Shown here: piece by piece, positions 11,657 through 20,621 of the stretch
Position numbering within the stretch: the stretch's first letter is position 1
Layout: each line of letters starts with the position of its first letter
DNA from: Collinsella aerofaciens
Lineage (GTDB): Bacteria > Actinomycetota > Coriobacteriia > Coriobacteriales > Coriobacteriaceae
DNA length: 64,000 nt
Direction: 5' to 3'
Assembly: GCF_028206795.1 (NCBI RefSeq)
Contig: NZ_JAQLFJ010000003.1
Coordinates: 134,850 to 198,849 of the forward strand
Program-made: the position numbers and the translations under genes
Notes under the pieces: model-generated
Seen by the model: the letters and a program-made list of their open reading frames with translations, nothing else
What the model was told of the DNA's origin: nothing
Database searches by the model: none

Positions 11657-13873
11657 ATGGAACAATTCTCGCAATCGGGCTCGCGCGGTCGACGCCGCAC
11701 GGGCAACGAGCCGGCGCCGCACGAACGCGTGAAGGGCGAGCGCCGTGCCTACGAACCGCGACGCACCGCGAGCCCCCATCGCGCTTCTGCCAACAACGCT
11801 GGCCGCGCCAACACTCCCGCCGCGGAGCAGACGCCTGCTCGCCCCAAGTCCCGCTATATCCCCGCCCTCGACGGCCTACGCACGCTTGCCGTCGTCGCAG
11901 TGGTGCTCTATCACCTTAACCTCACGTGGGCTCAGGGCGGCCTGCTTGGCGTCACGATCTTCTTTGTGCTTTCGGGCTATCTGATCACGCGCTTGCTGCT
12001 CAACGAAGTCGCTAAGACCGGCCGCATCGACCTCAAGAGCTTCTGGATCCGCCGCATCCGTCGCCTGGTCCCCGCCGTGGTGACCGTCGTGGTGGTGACC
12101 TGTGCGCTGTGCACCGTCTTCAACCACGTGATGCTCACCAAGATGCGCCCCGACATCCTGCCGTCGCTGTTGTTCTTCAACAACTGGTGGCAGATTGCCC
12201 AAAACGTCTCGTACTTCAATGCTCTGGGCGATCCCTCGCCGCTTACGCACTTTTGGTCGCTCGCCATCGAGGAACAGTTCTACCTGGTTTGGCCCCCGCT
12301 GCTGCTCGCTATGGTATCCATGCACATGAGCAAGCCCAACACGCGCCGCGTGGTTCTGGGCCTGGCTGCTGTCTCCGCCATCGCCATGATGGTGCTCTAT
12401 AACCCCGCCGCCGACCCCAGCCGCGTGTACTACGGCACCGACACCCGCCTGTTCTCGCTGCTGCTGGGCGCCTGGATGGCCTTTATCCCCGATCGCGACC
12501 TGGCGCCGGTGCGTCTCGCTCATCGTTTGGGGCTCAATCGCCTGGCTGACGCCGCCAAGCACGGCAAGAACGCCGAGAGCAAGCATGACGCTACGACCGA
12601 CGGCGCAGCCGAGACCGTCCCGACTCAGCCGAGCGCCCTCGTGCGTTTTTGGTCCTCGCCCGCATCCATCGATGTATTGGGCGTCGTGGGTCTGGTTGGC
12701 CTTGCCGCCATGGTCGCGCTCACCAACGGCTACACTGCGTTCCAGTATCGCGGCGGCACGCTGTTATGCTCCATCCTCACGCTCATGGTCATCGCGGCCT
12801 GCGTGCAGCCCCAGGGAATGGTTGCCCGCGCGCTGTCCGCCGAGCCGCTCGTGTGGGTTGGCAAGCGCTCATACAGCATCTACCTGTGGCACTATCCGCT
12901 GCTGTTGCTTATGAACCCGGTCGCCAACATCAACGATACACCGTGGTGGCAGTACATTTTGCAGGTGCTGTTGGTGGTCGCCGTAGCCGAATGTTCATAT
13001 CGCTTTATCGAGACGCCGTTTAGAAAGGGCGCCTTTGGGCGCACCGTATCCGAGTTCCGCGACGGCACCACCACGCCCGCCAACTGGGTGCGCGCGCATA
13101 TTCCCGTGTGCGCCACTTGCGGGATCGTGCTTGTTATCGCGCTGGGCGGCCTGATCTTTGTGCCGGAGACCTCCGCACTGAGCGGTGAGGGCGCCGAAGT
13201 CCTCAACAAGGAAGCCAAAAACACCGCGCCCACCGACCAGCAGGCGGCCGACGACACCGACAAGGACAACGACGGCTTCCCCGACGGATCCTACGACCTG
13301 CTGATGATCGGTGACTCCGTGTCGCTGCGCGCCGTCGATTCCTTTGACGGCGTGTTCCCCCACAGTCACATCGATGCCGAAAAGGGCCGCCAGTTTGATG
13401 CGGGCCGCGCGACATTTGAGGGCTATCTCCAACAGAACCTTGCCGGCAAGATCGTGGTCTTTGCGCTGGGCACCAACGGCTTGGTAACCGACGACCAGAT
13501 CGACGCCATCATGGCCGATGCAGGAGATAAGCGTATTGTGGTGTTTGTGAACACGCGCAGCCCGCAGCCGTGGGTTGGCTCTACCAACCAGGCCATCGCC
13601 AACGCCGCCACGCGCTACAAGAACGTGCGCGTTATCGACTGGTACGGATACAGTGCCAATCGCAACGACCTGTTCGATGGCGATGGCACGCACCTGTCGA
13701 CCACTGGCGTGACTGAGTACCTCAACTTGATCCACGATGCAGTCAAGAAGGACCTGCCCGTGCATCCCGAGGATCACGTCAACGATCCGCAGCCGGCGGC
13801 CGTCAAGTCTGCCACCGACGCACTCGTCAATGCGCTCGCTCTCAAGCCGCACAAGCTGGGCACCGACAAGTAA
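11657..13873 (+). CDS. OatA-like membrane acyltransferase with SGNH domain
   Basis: 738 residues. A basic N-terminal tail of about 70 residues precedes an acyltransferase-3 membrane domain (YIPALDGLRTLAVVAVVLYH; FFVLSGYLITRLLL; FWSLAIEEQFYLVWP). About 10 transmembrane segments are followed by an extracytoplasmic SGNH hydrolase-like domain with GDS at 552-554 and GDGTHLSTTG late. This is the architecture of peptidoglycan O-acetyltransferase OatA, which moves acetyl groups from the cytoplasm to cell-wall muramic acid and gives lysozyme resistance. Another surface glycan is possible as acceptor. A TACAAT box lies about 40 bases upstream; the ribosome site is weak. Confidence 0.88.
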   Translation: MEQFSQSGSRGRRRTGNEPAPHERVKGERRAYEPRRTASPHRASANNAGRANTPAAEQTPARPKSRYIPALDGLRTLAVVAVVLYHLNLTWAQGGLLGVTIFFVLSGYLITRLLLNEVAKTGRIDLKSFWIRRIRRLVPAVVTVVVVTCALCTVFNHVMLTKMRPDILPSLLFFNNWWQIAQNVSYFNALGDPSPLTHFWSLAIEEQFYLVWPPLLLAMVSMHMSKPNTRRVVLGLAAVSAIAMMVLYNPAADPSRVYYGTDTRLFSLLLGAWMAFIPDRDLAPVRLAHRLGLNRLADAAKHGKNAESKHDATTDGAAETVPTQPSALVRFWSSPASIDVLGVVGLVGLAAMVALTNGYTAFQYRGGTLLCSILTLMVIAACVQPQGMVARALSAEPLVWVGKRSYSIYLWHYPLLLLMNPVANINDTPWWQYILQVLLVVAVAECSYRFIETPFRKGAFGRTVSEFRDGTTTPANWVRAHIPVCATCGIVLVIALGGLIFVPETSALSGEGAEVLNKEAKNTAPTDQQAADDTDKDNDGFPDGSYDLLMIGDSVSLRAVDSFDGVFPHSHIDAEKGRQFDAGRATFEGYLQQNLAGKIVVFALGTNGLVTDDQIDAIMADAGDKRIVVFVNTRSPQPWVGSTNQAIANAATRYKNVRVIDWYGYSANRNDLFDGDGTHLSTTGVTEYLNLIHDAVKKDLPVHPEDHVNDPQPAAVKSATDALVNALALKPHKLGTDK

Positions 13874-13896
13874 CCTGCAGCGCAAACTTCCCACAT

Positions 13897-13934
13897 CCGG
13901 AGGGGGTGCCTGCCACGGCAGGCACCCCCTCCGG
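13897..13934. terminator. Perfect 18-bp hairpin after the acyltransferase gene
   Basis: 13897-13914 and 13917-13934 are perfectly complementary (CCGGAGGGGGTGCC... and its reverse). It begins 24 bases after the stop codon. There is no T-tract, so it may be a Rho-independent terminator of weak type or part of the dispersed repeat sequence that follows (GGGACGTTCC and GGGACACTCC runs to about 13980). Confidence 0.5.
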
Positions 13935-14106
13935 CAGTTAGGGACGTTCCTTATATGCCGGCACCCAGGGACACTCCTGACACAGCCGAGGAACGCCCTC
14001 CTTGCGACCGAATTCTGGGCGCCTCGCCACCCCGAACGTTGTTTCCAAGCCCACACCCGCAGCAAACAACCCAAAATCACTCTTTTCGAGCCGACTCCAA
14101 GAGGTC

Positions 14107-14336
14107 GTGGACAAAAAGTGGCAAATATGAGTACTGTTACCATTTTAGTAGCAGGCAAAACCACCCAAAATGGCGCTCATGCGGTAGCGCACGACCCTTC
14201 CAGTTGACCAGAATGGCCGGCTTAGGACTTGGAGACCCGCTTTTAATAAACAGATTCTTAACTATGTTCATTATTTTCTTGGTCGTAAATGCTATCGGCA
14301 AGGCAACAGTACTCATATTTGGCATTTTTTGTCCAC
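14107..14336. repeat. 230-bp element with 32-bp terminal inverted repeats
   Basis: 14107-14138 and 14305-14336 are inverted copies differing at two bases; each contains CAAATATGAGTACTGTT. The inner 166 bases have no convincing coding capacity and are AT-rich on the right. No target-site duplication is obvious. The form suggests a non-autonomous MITE-like element. It fills most of the gap between the acyltransferase gene and the NRMT-like gene. Confidence 0.6.
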
Positions 14337-14363
14337 TGCCATATAACTAACGCCCTATAGCGG

Positions 14364-14399
14364 GCAAAAAACAGGCCGCGGCCCATGGCAGCGGCCGCT
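14364..14399 (-). terminator. Terminator of the MgtE-like/NRMT-like operon
   Basis: GGCCGC (14374-14379) and GCGGCC (14391-14396) pair; on the minus strand the stem is followed by TGTTTTTTGCC. It begins about 20 bases past the NRMT-like stop codon. Confidence 0.65.
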
Positions 14400-14417
14400 C
14401 GAAACCCAAAAGAGGCG

Positions 14418-15680
14418 CTAAGCGCTGTAACCCATCGCCTGCAGAACAAACATGACGACCGTCAGCACCGTAATCACACCGATAGTCGCCCAAGTGAGCA
14501 CATTCCACACGCGGCCGTTGCGGTTAGTGCCCATAATGTGACGGTCAGCGGCAATAACCACCTGGAACACCAGAACCACGGGCAGCAGCACGCCATTGAT
14601 GACCTGCGAGGTCATCATAATCTGGAACAGATCGACGCCGGGCATAAGCACCAGCACGGCAGAGATGCCGATGATGGCCGTAATGATGCCGCGATAGACC
14701 GGGGCCTCGTCCCAGCTGCGATCGGCACCGCGCTCCCAGCCAAATGCCTCGCAGATAGCGCTCGACGTAACGCCCGGCAGCACGCAGGCAGCCAAGAAAC
14801 TCGCCGCGACCAGGCCCGAGGCAAACAGTACCGTAGACCACTGACCCGCAATAGGCTCCAGCGCGCGGGCAGCATCGGCAGCATCGCTAATCTGAATACC
14901 CGCCGGGAACAACACCGTGCCGGTCGTGATGATAATAAAGCCGGCAATGATATCGGCAGCGATCGAGCCGCTCACGGTATCAATACGCTGCAGCACAATG
15001 TCGTCCTCGCCCGCATTCTTATCGACCACGTTGTTCTGAGCCAAAAAGATCATCCACGGTGCGATGGTGGTACCGATCGTTGCGACCACGAGCGACACGT
15101 AGCTGGGGTCATTTTGAATGTTGGGCACGACCAGGTCGACCGCGACCTCACCCCAGTTGGGGCCAGCCATAAACGCGGCGACGATATAGGTCACGAACAC
15201 GCAGCTCACCAGCAGCAGAATCTTCTCGATGCGCTGGAAACTACCCGACATGGTAAGCATCCATACCAGCAGCGCCACCAACGGCACCGAGATGCTCGCC
15301 GGCACGCCAAAGAGAGCAAGGCCGCTGGCGATGCCCGCAAACTCCGAAATGGTCACAGCCGTGTTGGCGATCAACAGCGCCGCCATAGCAAGTACACTCT
15401 TGCGCACGCCAAAGCGCTCGCGAATGAGCGATGCCAGGCCCTTACCCGTGACGCAGCCGCAGCGCGCCGCGGTCTCCTGCGTCACGATGAGCAGCACAGT
15501 CATGACGGGAAGCATCCAGAGCATCTTGTAGCCATAGCTGGCGCCCGCACTGGAATACGTTGCAATGCCGCCGGCGTCATTGCCCGAAAGCGCCGCCAGC
15601 AGACCGGGACCCATAGCGCCAAAGATGGCCGCGATGGTCAACTTTTGCTTGGTGCCCGACTTTTGCTTGGTATTTTGCAC
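14418..15680 (-). CDS. NRAMP-related (SLC11) divalent cation transporter, NRMT-like, probably Mg2+
   Basis: 420 residues, about 11 transmembrane segments, SLC11 fold. Classical NRAMPs have DPGN in segment 1 and MPH in segment 6. Here segment 1 reads SGNDAGG, keeping Asp35 but losing PGN, and segment 6 reads TIAPWMIF (205-212), so the metal-ligand Met is Ala207. Loss of that soft ligand is the mark of NRAMP-related magnesium transporters, first characterised from Eggerthella lenta (established knowledge). The neighbour is an MgtE-like protein, which supports Mg2+. GTG at 15678-15680 with AGGTGG site is chosen; it starts 8 bases after the MgtE-like stop. Confidence 0.85.
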   Translation of the reverse strand: MQNTKQKSGTKQKLTIAAIFGAMGPGLLAALSGNDAGGIATYSSAGASYGYKMLWMLPVMTVLLIVTQETAARCGCVTGKGLASLIRERFGVRKSVLAMAALLIANTAVTISEFAGIASGLALFGVPASISVPLVALLVWMLTMSGSFQRIEKILLLVSCVFVTYIVAAFMAGPNWGEVAVDLVVPNIQNDPSYVSLVVATIGTTIAPWMIFLAQNNVVDKNAGEDDIVLQRIDTVSGSIAADIIAGFIIITTGTVLFPAGIQISDAADAARALEPIAGQWSTVLFASGLVAASFLAACVLPGVTSSAICEAFGWERGADRSWDEAPVYRGIITAIIGISAVLVLMPGVDLFQIMMTSQVINGVLLPVVLVFQVVIAADRHIMGTNRNGRVWNVLTWATIGVITVLTVVMFVLQAMGYSA

Positions 15681-15688
15681 GCGACCAC

Positions 15689-17533
15689 CTAACCCATGAC
15701 TGACATGGCGAGCAGCACCGCGGCGATGCAATACGCCACACACGAGATCATGACGGCAATGACGTTCATGGCGGTGCCCGACGTGTTGAGGTCATGCTCG
15801 TCACGCCAGAACAGCACCATCAGGTAAATCACGGCGCTCATGTTGCCAACCAGGCAAATGATGGCAGCGATATTAAAGCACCCGGTAAAGAGTTGCTCCT
15901 CAAACATGGGCGCATCGGGGAACGCGGCGGTGCGCACCAGCTGGGCGCACAGGTAGGTCACGAGTGACAGAATCAGGCCCATGCCCGTGCTCTGGAAGAA
16001 GAATCCCAGATACGGCTTGGGCTCGTCGTCGTGACCGTCATACTCCAGGAAGTAGTTCTTGACGAACGACACCATGCGCGAGGCCGCCAGCAGCACGAGC
16101 GGCATGGCGCACATGGGGAACACCACCAGATGCGCGGAGCCGAGCGCCGTTCCCAGCACGGTCGCCATGATGCACGACGCGATGCCCCATACAACAACCC
16201 AGTACTGGCGATGCACGAACCAGCTGAGCACGTTCGTCGAGTCGTCGGACGCGCTGTCACCCGAGCCGACACCAGCGATCTGCAGGTCCTCCTGATGCTC
16301 CTCGGCGATAACGTCCATGGCGTCGTCGAAGGTTACGATACCCAGGATGTGGCGGTTCTCGTCGCAGACGGGGATAGCGACCAGGTCATACTTGGTCATC
16401 TCGTCCGTTACGTCTTCCTGGTCCTCGTCGGGCGACACGTAGACCAGGTCGCGATAGGCCAGCTGACCCAGCGTGGCGTCGCGATCGGCTACGATCAGCG
16501 TTCGCAGCGAAAGCACACCGGTCAGCATGCCGCTCGGATCCTCGGTATAGACGTAGTAGACGCTCTCGAAGTCCTCGTCGAGCTCGCGAATCGCCTCGAT
16601 GGCGTCACCGACCGTTGCCGTGGCAGGCAGGGAGACAAACTCCGAGGTCATGATGCGGCCGGCGGTGTTGTCCTCATACCCCAGCAGGTTACGAATCGCC
16701 TTCTCCTCCTTGACGCCCATCAGGCGCAGGAGCTTCTCGGCCTTCTCGTAATCAAGCTCGTCGATCAGGTCGGCAGCGTCGTCCGGGTCCATCATGGCCA
16801 GCATCGACGATGCGTCCGTGTCGGACAGGCCCTCGAGCATCTCGGTCATAAGCTCGTCGTCATCGAACTCCGAGATAGCTTCGGCTGCCTGGGCGGTATC
16901 GAGCTGCGCAAACACCTGCGCACGTAGGCGCGGGTCGAGCTGCTCGATAATGTCGGCGATGTCGGCAGGGTGCAGCTCGCCGAGCGTCTTGTGCGACACC
17001 GAGAGTTGGATGTTTTTAGTCGAGCGGTCGAGCAGGTCCATGTAGGACCAAGCGATGATGTCCTCGCTGAGCGGCTTGCCCAGGTGCTTCATAAAGCCCT
17101 CGACGACGTGCTCGAGTGCGGGGCTGATCGCGCGCAGCAGACCGCGGGCACCGACCTCGGCACCCAACAGGCGCAGCTGGTTTTCGCCCGACATGGAAAA
17201 CTTGATGTCGTTGACGCGCACGACCTTCATGCCCTGCGTGTCGACGATCTGCTTATTGAGCACGTCACGCGCCAGCAGGAGCTCGGTCGGCTGCAGGTAC
17301 GAGAAGCGAATATTGGTGGCAGACGTGTTGAGATACACGCCCGTCTCGTCGATACGGTCGACCCATTTGCGCCAGCTGATCATAAACGGCGTCTTGCCGG
17401 GGCCGCGGAACGCGAGCGACGTCACGTGCGGAAAAACTTCGCCGGTTGCAATGCCAAAATCGTTGACCACGCCGAGCTTTTCGCCGTCGACGTCCAAGAC
17501 TGGCAATTTGAGCATCTCACTCAGATAATTCAA
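15689..17533 (-). CDS. MgtE-like protein: PRC-barrels, MgtE_N, two CBS, atypical membrane domain
   Basis: 614 residues. Two PRC-barrel-like repeats (around 10-60 and 90-130) come first. An MgtE_N helical domain follows (around 200-290, with LHPADIADIIEQLDPRLRAQ and MDPDDAADLIDEL), then a CBS pair (around 295-420). The C-terminal third has five or so hydrophobic segments but lacks the Gly/Asn-rich GNAGSQ-type pore motif of true MgtE. The cytosolic part is the MgtE Mg2+ sensor; the membrane part is different. In one operon with the NRMT-like transporter, it may be its sensor or gating partner (inference). The start is TTG at 17531-17533 with GGGGAG. Confidence 0.8.
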   Translation of the reverse strand: MNYLSEMLKLPVLDVDGEKLGVVNDFGIATGEVFPHVTSLAFRGPGKTPFMISWRKWVDRIDETGVYLNTSATNIRFSYLQPTELLLARDVLNKQIVDTQGMKVVRVNDIKFSMSGENQLRLLGAEVGARGLLRAISPALEHVVEGFMKHLGKPLSEDIIAWSYMDLLDRSTKNIQLSVSHKTLGELHPADIADIIEQLDPRLRAQVFAQLDTAQAAEAISEFDDDELMTEMLEGLSDTDASSMLAMMDPDDAADLIDELDYEKAEKLLRLMGVKEEKAIRNLLGYEDNTAGRIMTSEFVSLPATATVGDAIEAIRELDEDFESVYYVYTEDPSGMLTGVLSLRTLIVADRDATLGQLAYRDLVYVSPDEDQEDVTDEMTKYDLVAIPVCDENRHILGIVTFDDAMDVIAEEHQEDLQIAGVGSGDSASDDSTNVLSWFVHRQYWVVVWGIASCIMATVLGTALGSAHLVVFPMCAMPLVLLAASRMVSFVKNYFLEYDGHDDEPKPYLGFFFQSTGMGLILSLVTYLCAQLVRTAAFPDAPMFEEQLFTGCFNIAAIICLVGNMSAVIYLMVLFWRDEHDLNTSGTAMNVIAVMISCVAYCIAAVLLAMSVMG

Positions 17534-17549
17534 TGGTGCTCCCCATCAT
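17517..17549 (-). CDS. Possible 10-residue leader ORF overlapping the MgtE-like start
   Basis: GGAGGAATAATG gives a much better initiation site than that of the MgtE-like TTG. It opens a frame reading MMGSTIELSE and stops at 17517-17519, 14 bases inside the MgtE-like gene in another frame. Ribosomes finishing it could reinitiate at the TTG. It may be chance; no comparison is available. Confidence 0.3.
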   Translation of the reverse strand: MMGSTIELSE

Positions 17550-17861
17550 TATTCCTCCGGACGCGGCCGCGCGTGCGGCGTCCGGGGGCTTCTGGATATG
17601 TATACGCATGCGCGGGCGGCACGCCGCTCGACGCTTACACCCCGTGCATGCGCAAAAAGCACCTGCATGGGGTCATCGACTGTATGGTCGAGGTTTGGAT
17701 TTCACCTGTAACCTTTCTCTTGACCCTCATTAACCGCAGTAACTATAGCATCAGCATCGCCCTGCGGCATCGAATTTATGCGCTGCACATTGCAGGCATA
17801 CCAAACGCTGACGTATCCGTGACATAGCCATTGGGGACGTTCTTAAACGACTACCCAATGA
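17550..17861 (-). promoter_or_regulatory. Leader region of the MgtE-like operon, with two hairpins
   Basis: About 310 bases without a gene. On the minus strand a GC hairpin (CCGGACGC 17557-17564 with GCGTCCGG 17578-17585) stands directly before the ribosome site, and a second (ACCCC.TGCA 17639-17648 with TGCA.GGGGT 17664-17673) lies upstream. I could not match it to the M-box or another known Mg2+ riboswitch. A copy of the GGGGACGTTCTTAAACGAC repeat lies at 17833-17851. Confidence 0.35.
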
Positions 17862-19268
17862 CTACTCTGTGGTGTCATCGTCCTCGGCAAGTTGGGGGAA
17901 CACGGCGTCCTTGGGCATGGTGACCTTCGTCAGCGAGGTGAGCTTTTTGCTCAGCGACGTGTCCGTCTTGACCAGGTCGCTGAGCGTCACGATCTTGTAG
18001 CCGTCGGCGACAAGGCCGTCGATGATCTGCGGCAGCGCCTCGAGCGTCTGCTCGGCGCATTCGTCTCTATCGGTGAGCAGCACGATATTGCCCGGCGTCA
18101 CCGAATCGAGCACCGTTGAGACCTGCTCGTCGGCACCGTTGAGCAGCCAGTCGCCCGAGTCAATATTCCACGAGACCACGGCGGAGACCAGGTCCATCGC
18201 ATCAATCCAGTTTTGCTCGTCAAAGGCAGCGTAGGGAGCACGCAGCAGCATCGTCTTCACGCCGGTCGCCGACTTAATCGCATCGGTGCCTTTCGTGATC
18301 TGTTCGCGTACCGTCTCACGGTCCTGACCCTTGAGCGAATCGTCGCTGTAGCTGTTGGATCCGATCTCGCACCCGGCATCGACAATCGCCTTGGCCGTGG
18401 CAGGCGAGGCCTCGGCCGCATCGCCCGACAGGAAGAACGTCGCGGTGACGCCCTTTTCCTTGAGCACCTGCAAGATCTGTTTGGTGGCGCCGCTCGGACC
18501 CTCGTCAAACGTCAGCGCCACGTACTTTTTGTTGCCCTTGGGCGCCACGCTGGCGCACGCAACGACGCAATCGGTGGCGGGCACAACCTCGCCGCGGTCC
18601 TGCGTCTTGCCCGACTGCTCACCAACCCACACCTCGGAGCGGCCCTGGACACCCCATGTCTGCACATACTCGATAGCGCCCGTGCCCTCGACCTTGAGCT
18701 TGGGCTCGATAACCGTAGCCTGAACCTCATGCTTCTCGTAGGTGTTACGGCCATCCTTGACCGTCACCTTCTCGCCACCCTCAAGTTCGCGGCTATCCCA
18801 TTTGCCCTGTTTTATGCGCTTGCCGTCCACCTTAACCGACAGCTTTTCGCCGCCATGGCGCTTGAGCACGCTGTCATCGACGGCCAGCAGGTCGCCTGCG
18901 TCGTAGGTGTCAGTCAACTCCTGGTCGTCGATGAGATTCTGCAGCGTAGAGCCCACGCGCACCGCGGTCTTTTGCCCGTTGAGTTCCACGTCCACGCTGC
19001 GGTTGACGTAGCCCACGACGGCAGCGATAAACAGCACGAGCGCACAGCCCACGGCAATGAGCGCATAGGGCAGACGGGACGGTCGGCGCGGCGAGCGCCC
19101 GTTGCCGATGCGCGCGCTGCGGTCGCTAAACCCGCGGCTATGGTTGAGGTACATCGCGCCGGGCTTACGGCGGCGACGGCGCTGACCGCTGGGCAGCTGC
19201 CCCAGGTCGCGGCGCGCCGTCGGACGCGCACCCGAACGCCCGTTTAAGTTGGATCCGTTTTGGCGCAT
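17862..19268 (-). CDS. Membrane-anchored polysaccharide-deacetylase-like protein, degenerate active site
   Basis: 468 residues. A basic N-terminus precedes one membrane segment (about 67-88), then a YabE/DUF348-like region (about 91-200), then a NodB-type domain (about 248-440). The domain keeps the fold signatures but not the catalytic set. TFDDGP is TFDEGP (253-258), the metal-binding HxxxH motif is GSNSYSDD (303-310) with no His, and RPPYG is RAPYA (343-347). It is therefore probably a binding or structural protein on the outer face of the membrane rather than a deacetylase (inference). Good site GGGGGAGGG before the start. Confidence 0.8.
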   Translation of the reverse strand: MRQNGSNLNGRSGARPTARRDLGQLPSGQRRRRRKPGAMYLNHSRGFSDRSARIGNGRSPRRPSRLPYALIAVGCALVLFIAAVVGYVNRSVDVELNGQKTAVRVGSTLQNLIDDQELTDTYDAGDLLAVDDSVLKRHGGEKLSVKVDGKRIKQGKWDSRELEGGEKVTVKDGRNTYEKHEVQATVIEPKLKVEGTGAIEYVQTWGVQGRSEVWVGEQSGKTQDRGEVVPATDCVVACASVAPKGNKKYVALTFDEGPSGATKQILQVLKEKGVTATFFLSGDAAEASPATAKAIVDAGCEIGSNSYSDDSLKGQDRETVREQITKGTDAIKSATGVKTMLLRAPYAAFDEQNWIDAMDLVSAVVSWNIDSGDWLLNGADEQVSTVLDSVTPGNIVLLTDRDECAEQTLEALPQIIDGLVADGYKIVTLSDLVKTDTSLSKKLTSLTKVTMPKDAVFPQLAEDDDTTE

Positions 19269-19289
19269 GTGCCCTCCCCCATAAACACA

Positions 19290-19319
19290 GCAAGCCGGAG
19301 CAACAGGTCTCCGGCTTGC
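19290..19319. terminator. Hairpin between the deacetylase-like and PRC-barrel genes
   Basis: GCAAGCCGGAG (19290-19300) pairs perfectly with CTCCGGCTTGC (19309-19319). It lies 22 bases past the PRC-barrel stop and 22 bases before the deacetylase-like start. No long T-run follows on the minus strand, so it could be a partial terminator or attenuator. Confidence 0.5.
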
Positions 19320-19340
19320 CTCCCATCATTTGGTACGTCG

Positions 19341-20096
19341 CTATTTTGTAGCTTTAGACGAGCCTCCGCTCGCCTTTTGGTATTCGTCCTTAAAGGCCTT
19401 GAACATACCGCGCGTCTTGCCGAGCTGCTTGCCCAGTGCGCGACTGCCCTTGTCCACGGCGACCGATCCCTTGTCATCGAGCACCTTGGCGCCCTTTTTG
19501 ACCTTGTCGCCCACAACGACGCTTGCCTCGGCAGCCTTTGCAGCGGCACCGCCCGAATACCCGAGCGACTTGACCTCGTCCGAAACGATCATCGCGCCGT
19601 TCTCATAGCCGCGCAGCATCGTCGGCGGCATCTGCGTGTCGCCCACCAGCACACTCGAAGCGGCACCGGCGGTCACATAGAATGCCTGCACGATGCCCGA
19701 GCGTGGCTTGAACTCAACGTCCGAGCAATAGCCCACGACGTCGCCCGATTCCGTGCGCACGTCCATACCGACCCAGATGATGCAATCGTCCAAGTTGATG
19801 TCGAGGCGCTTGGCGGCGGCGGTATCGTACGTGTCCTTGACGTCATCGACCGCAATAGCGCCCTCGTAGACACCAATGGCGTCGAGCGCTACGAATCGGT
19901 CGGGGCGCTCGATCATGCCCGCGATATCGGACTGGCGGACCATAAAGCCGACCACGCGCGTACCGCCCGGGGTAAAGACCGGAAAGTGAATCTTTCCGAG
20001 CTTTTTAGGGCTGCGCGGCGTGCCGTCCTTTTTGGTGCGCTTGTCCTCGGTAGGCTTGCGATAGATCTTGGCGCCGACAAAATCCCCGGCGCGCAT
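19341..20096 (-). CDS. PRC-barrel domain protein
   Basis: 251 residues. The N-terminal region (KKLGKIHFPVFTPGGTRVVG) and middle (GDVVGYCSDVEFKPRSGIVQ) look like two PRC-barrel folds, small beta-barrels found in RNA-processing and membrane-adaptor proteins. The C-terminal 60 residues are Ala/Lys/Gly-rich and probably flexible. The start ATG shares one base with the stop of the YtxH gene (TAATG), so translation is coupled. Function unknown; the PRC fold also appears in the MgtE-like protein of the neighbouring operon. Confidence 0.65.
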   Translation of the reverse strand: MRAGDFVGAKIYRKPTEDKRTKKDGTPRSPKKLGKIHFPVFTPGGTRVVGFMVRQSDIAGMIERPDRFVALDAIGVYEGAIAVDDVKDTYDTAAAKRLDINLDDCIIWVGMDVRTESGDVVGYCSDVEFKPRSGIVQAFYVTAGAASSVLVGDTQMPPTMLRGYENGAMIVSDEVKSLGYSGGAAAKAAEASVVVGDKVKKGAKVLDDKGSVAVDKGSRALGKQLGKTRGMFKAFKDEYQKASGGSSKATK

Positions 20097-20485
20097 TATG
20101 CCTCGGTCGAGGGCTCCGCAGCCTCGGTATCAGCCTCGACGGCGTTCTCGACCACGACGTCGGCGGCAGGCGTTACGTTGCCGCCCGAGATGGCGTCGTT
20201 GAGCTGCTCGCGAAGCTGGTCCATGCGCTCGCGGGCCAGGTCAACCTTGGCGCGCAGGTCATCGGTCTTGGCGTCGACCATCGGACCAAAGTCGTTGACC
20301 GCGGCACGAGCCTCCTCGGCACTGTGCTCGTAGGTGTCACGCATGTTGTCCCAGGCATCGTTGGCGATATCGGCGGCCATGGCGCGGGTCTCGGCACCCG
20401 AGCGCGGGGCCAGAGCAACGCCGATGATAGCGCCGGCGGCAGCACCAAAGAGCGCACCGGAGACAAAGCTGAAAGTCTTTCCCAT
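20096..20485 (-). CDS. YtxH-domain small membrane protein
   Basis: 129 residues. The N-terminus (MGKTFSFVSGALFGAAAGAI followed by IGVALAPRSGAETRA) is the YtxH/gas-vesicle GvpP-like Gly-zipper hydrophobic helix. A charged amphipathic helical stretch of about 70 residues follows. Such proteins are small envelope or stress proteins of unknown action. An alternative ATG two codons upstream (20491) is possible; AGGAGAGG serves either. Coupled with the PRC-barrel gene. Confidence 0.75.
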   Translation of the reverse strand: MGKTFSFVSGALFGAAAGAIIGVALAPRSGAETRAMAADIANDAWDNMRDTYEHSAEEARAAVNDFGPMVDAKTDDLRAKVDLARERMDQLREQLNDAISGGNVTPAADVVVENAVEADTEAAEPSTEA

Positions 20486-20621
20486 GATCATTCCTCTCCT
20501 GCGGGCACCTCGATGCCCACCGTTTGAATGCTGTCCATTATACCCGCAGCGCAACACTTGCCGTCGCGCTCATCTGCGTACGGTAAAAGCACAGGTACAT
20601 GATGGTGATAAGCGAGTGAGC

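Noticed and set aside
13955..14350. Open frame of 131 codons over the MITE-like element
   Set aside because: It runs through both inverted ends of a repeat and has no ribosome site; probably chance.
17550..17861. M-box (ykoK) magnesium riboswitch
   Set aside because: None of the conserved M-box core sequences could be found on either strand.
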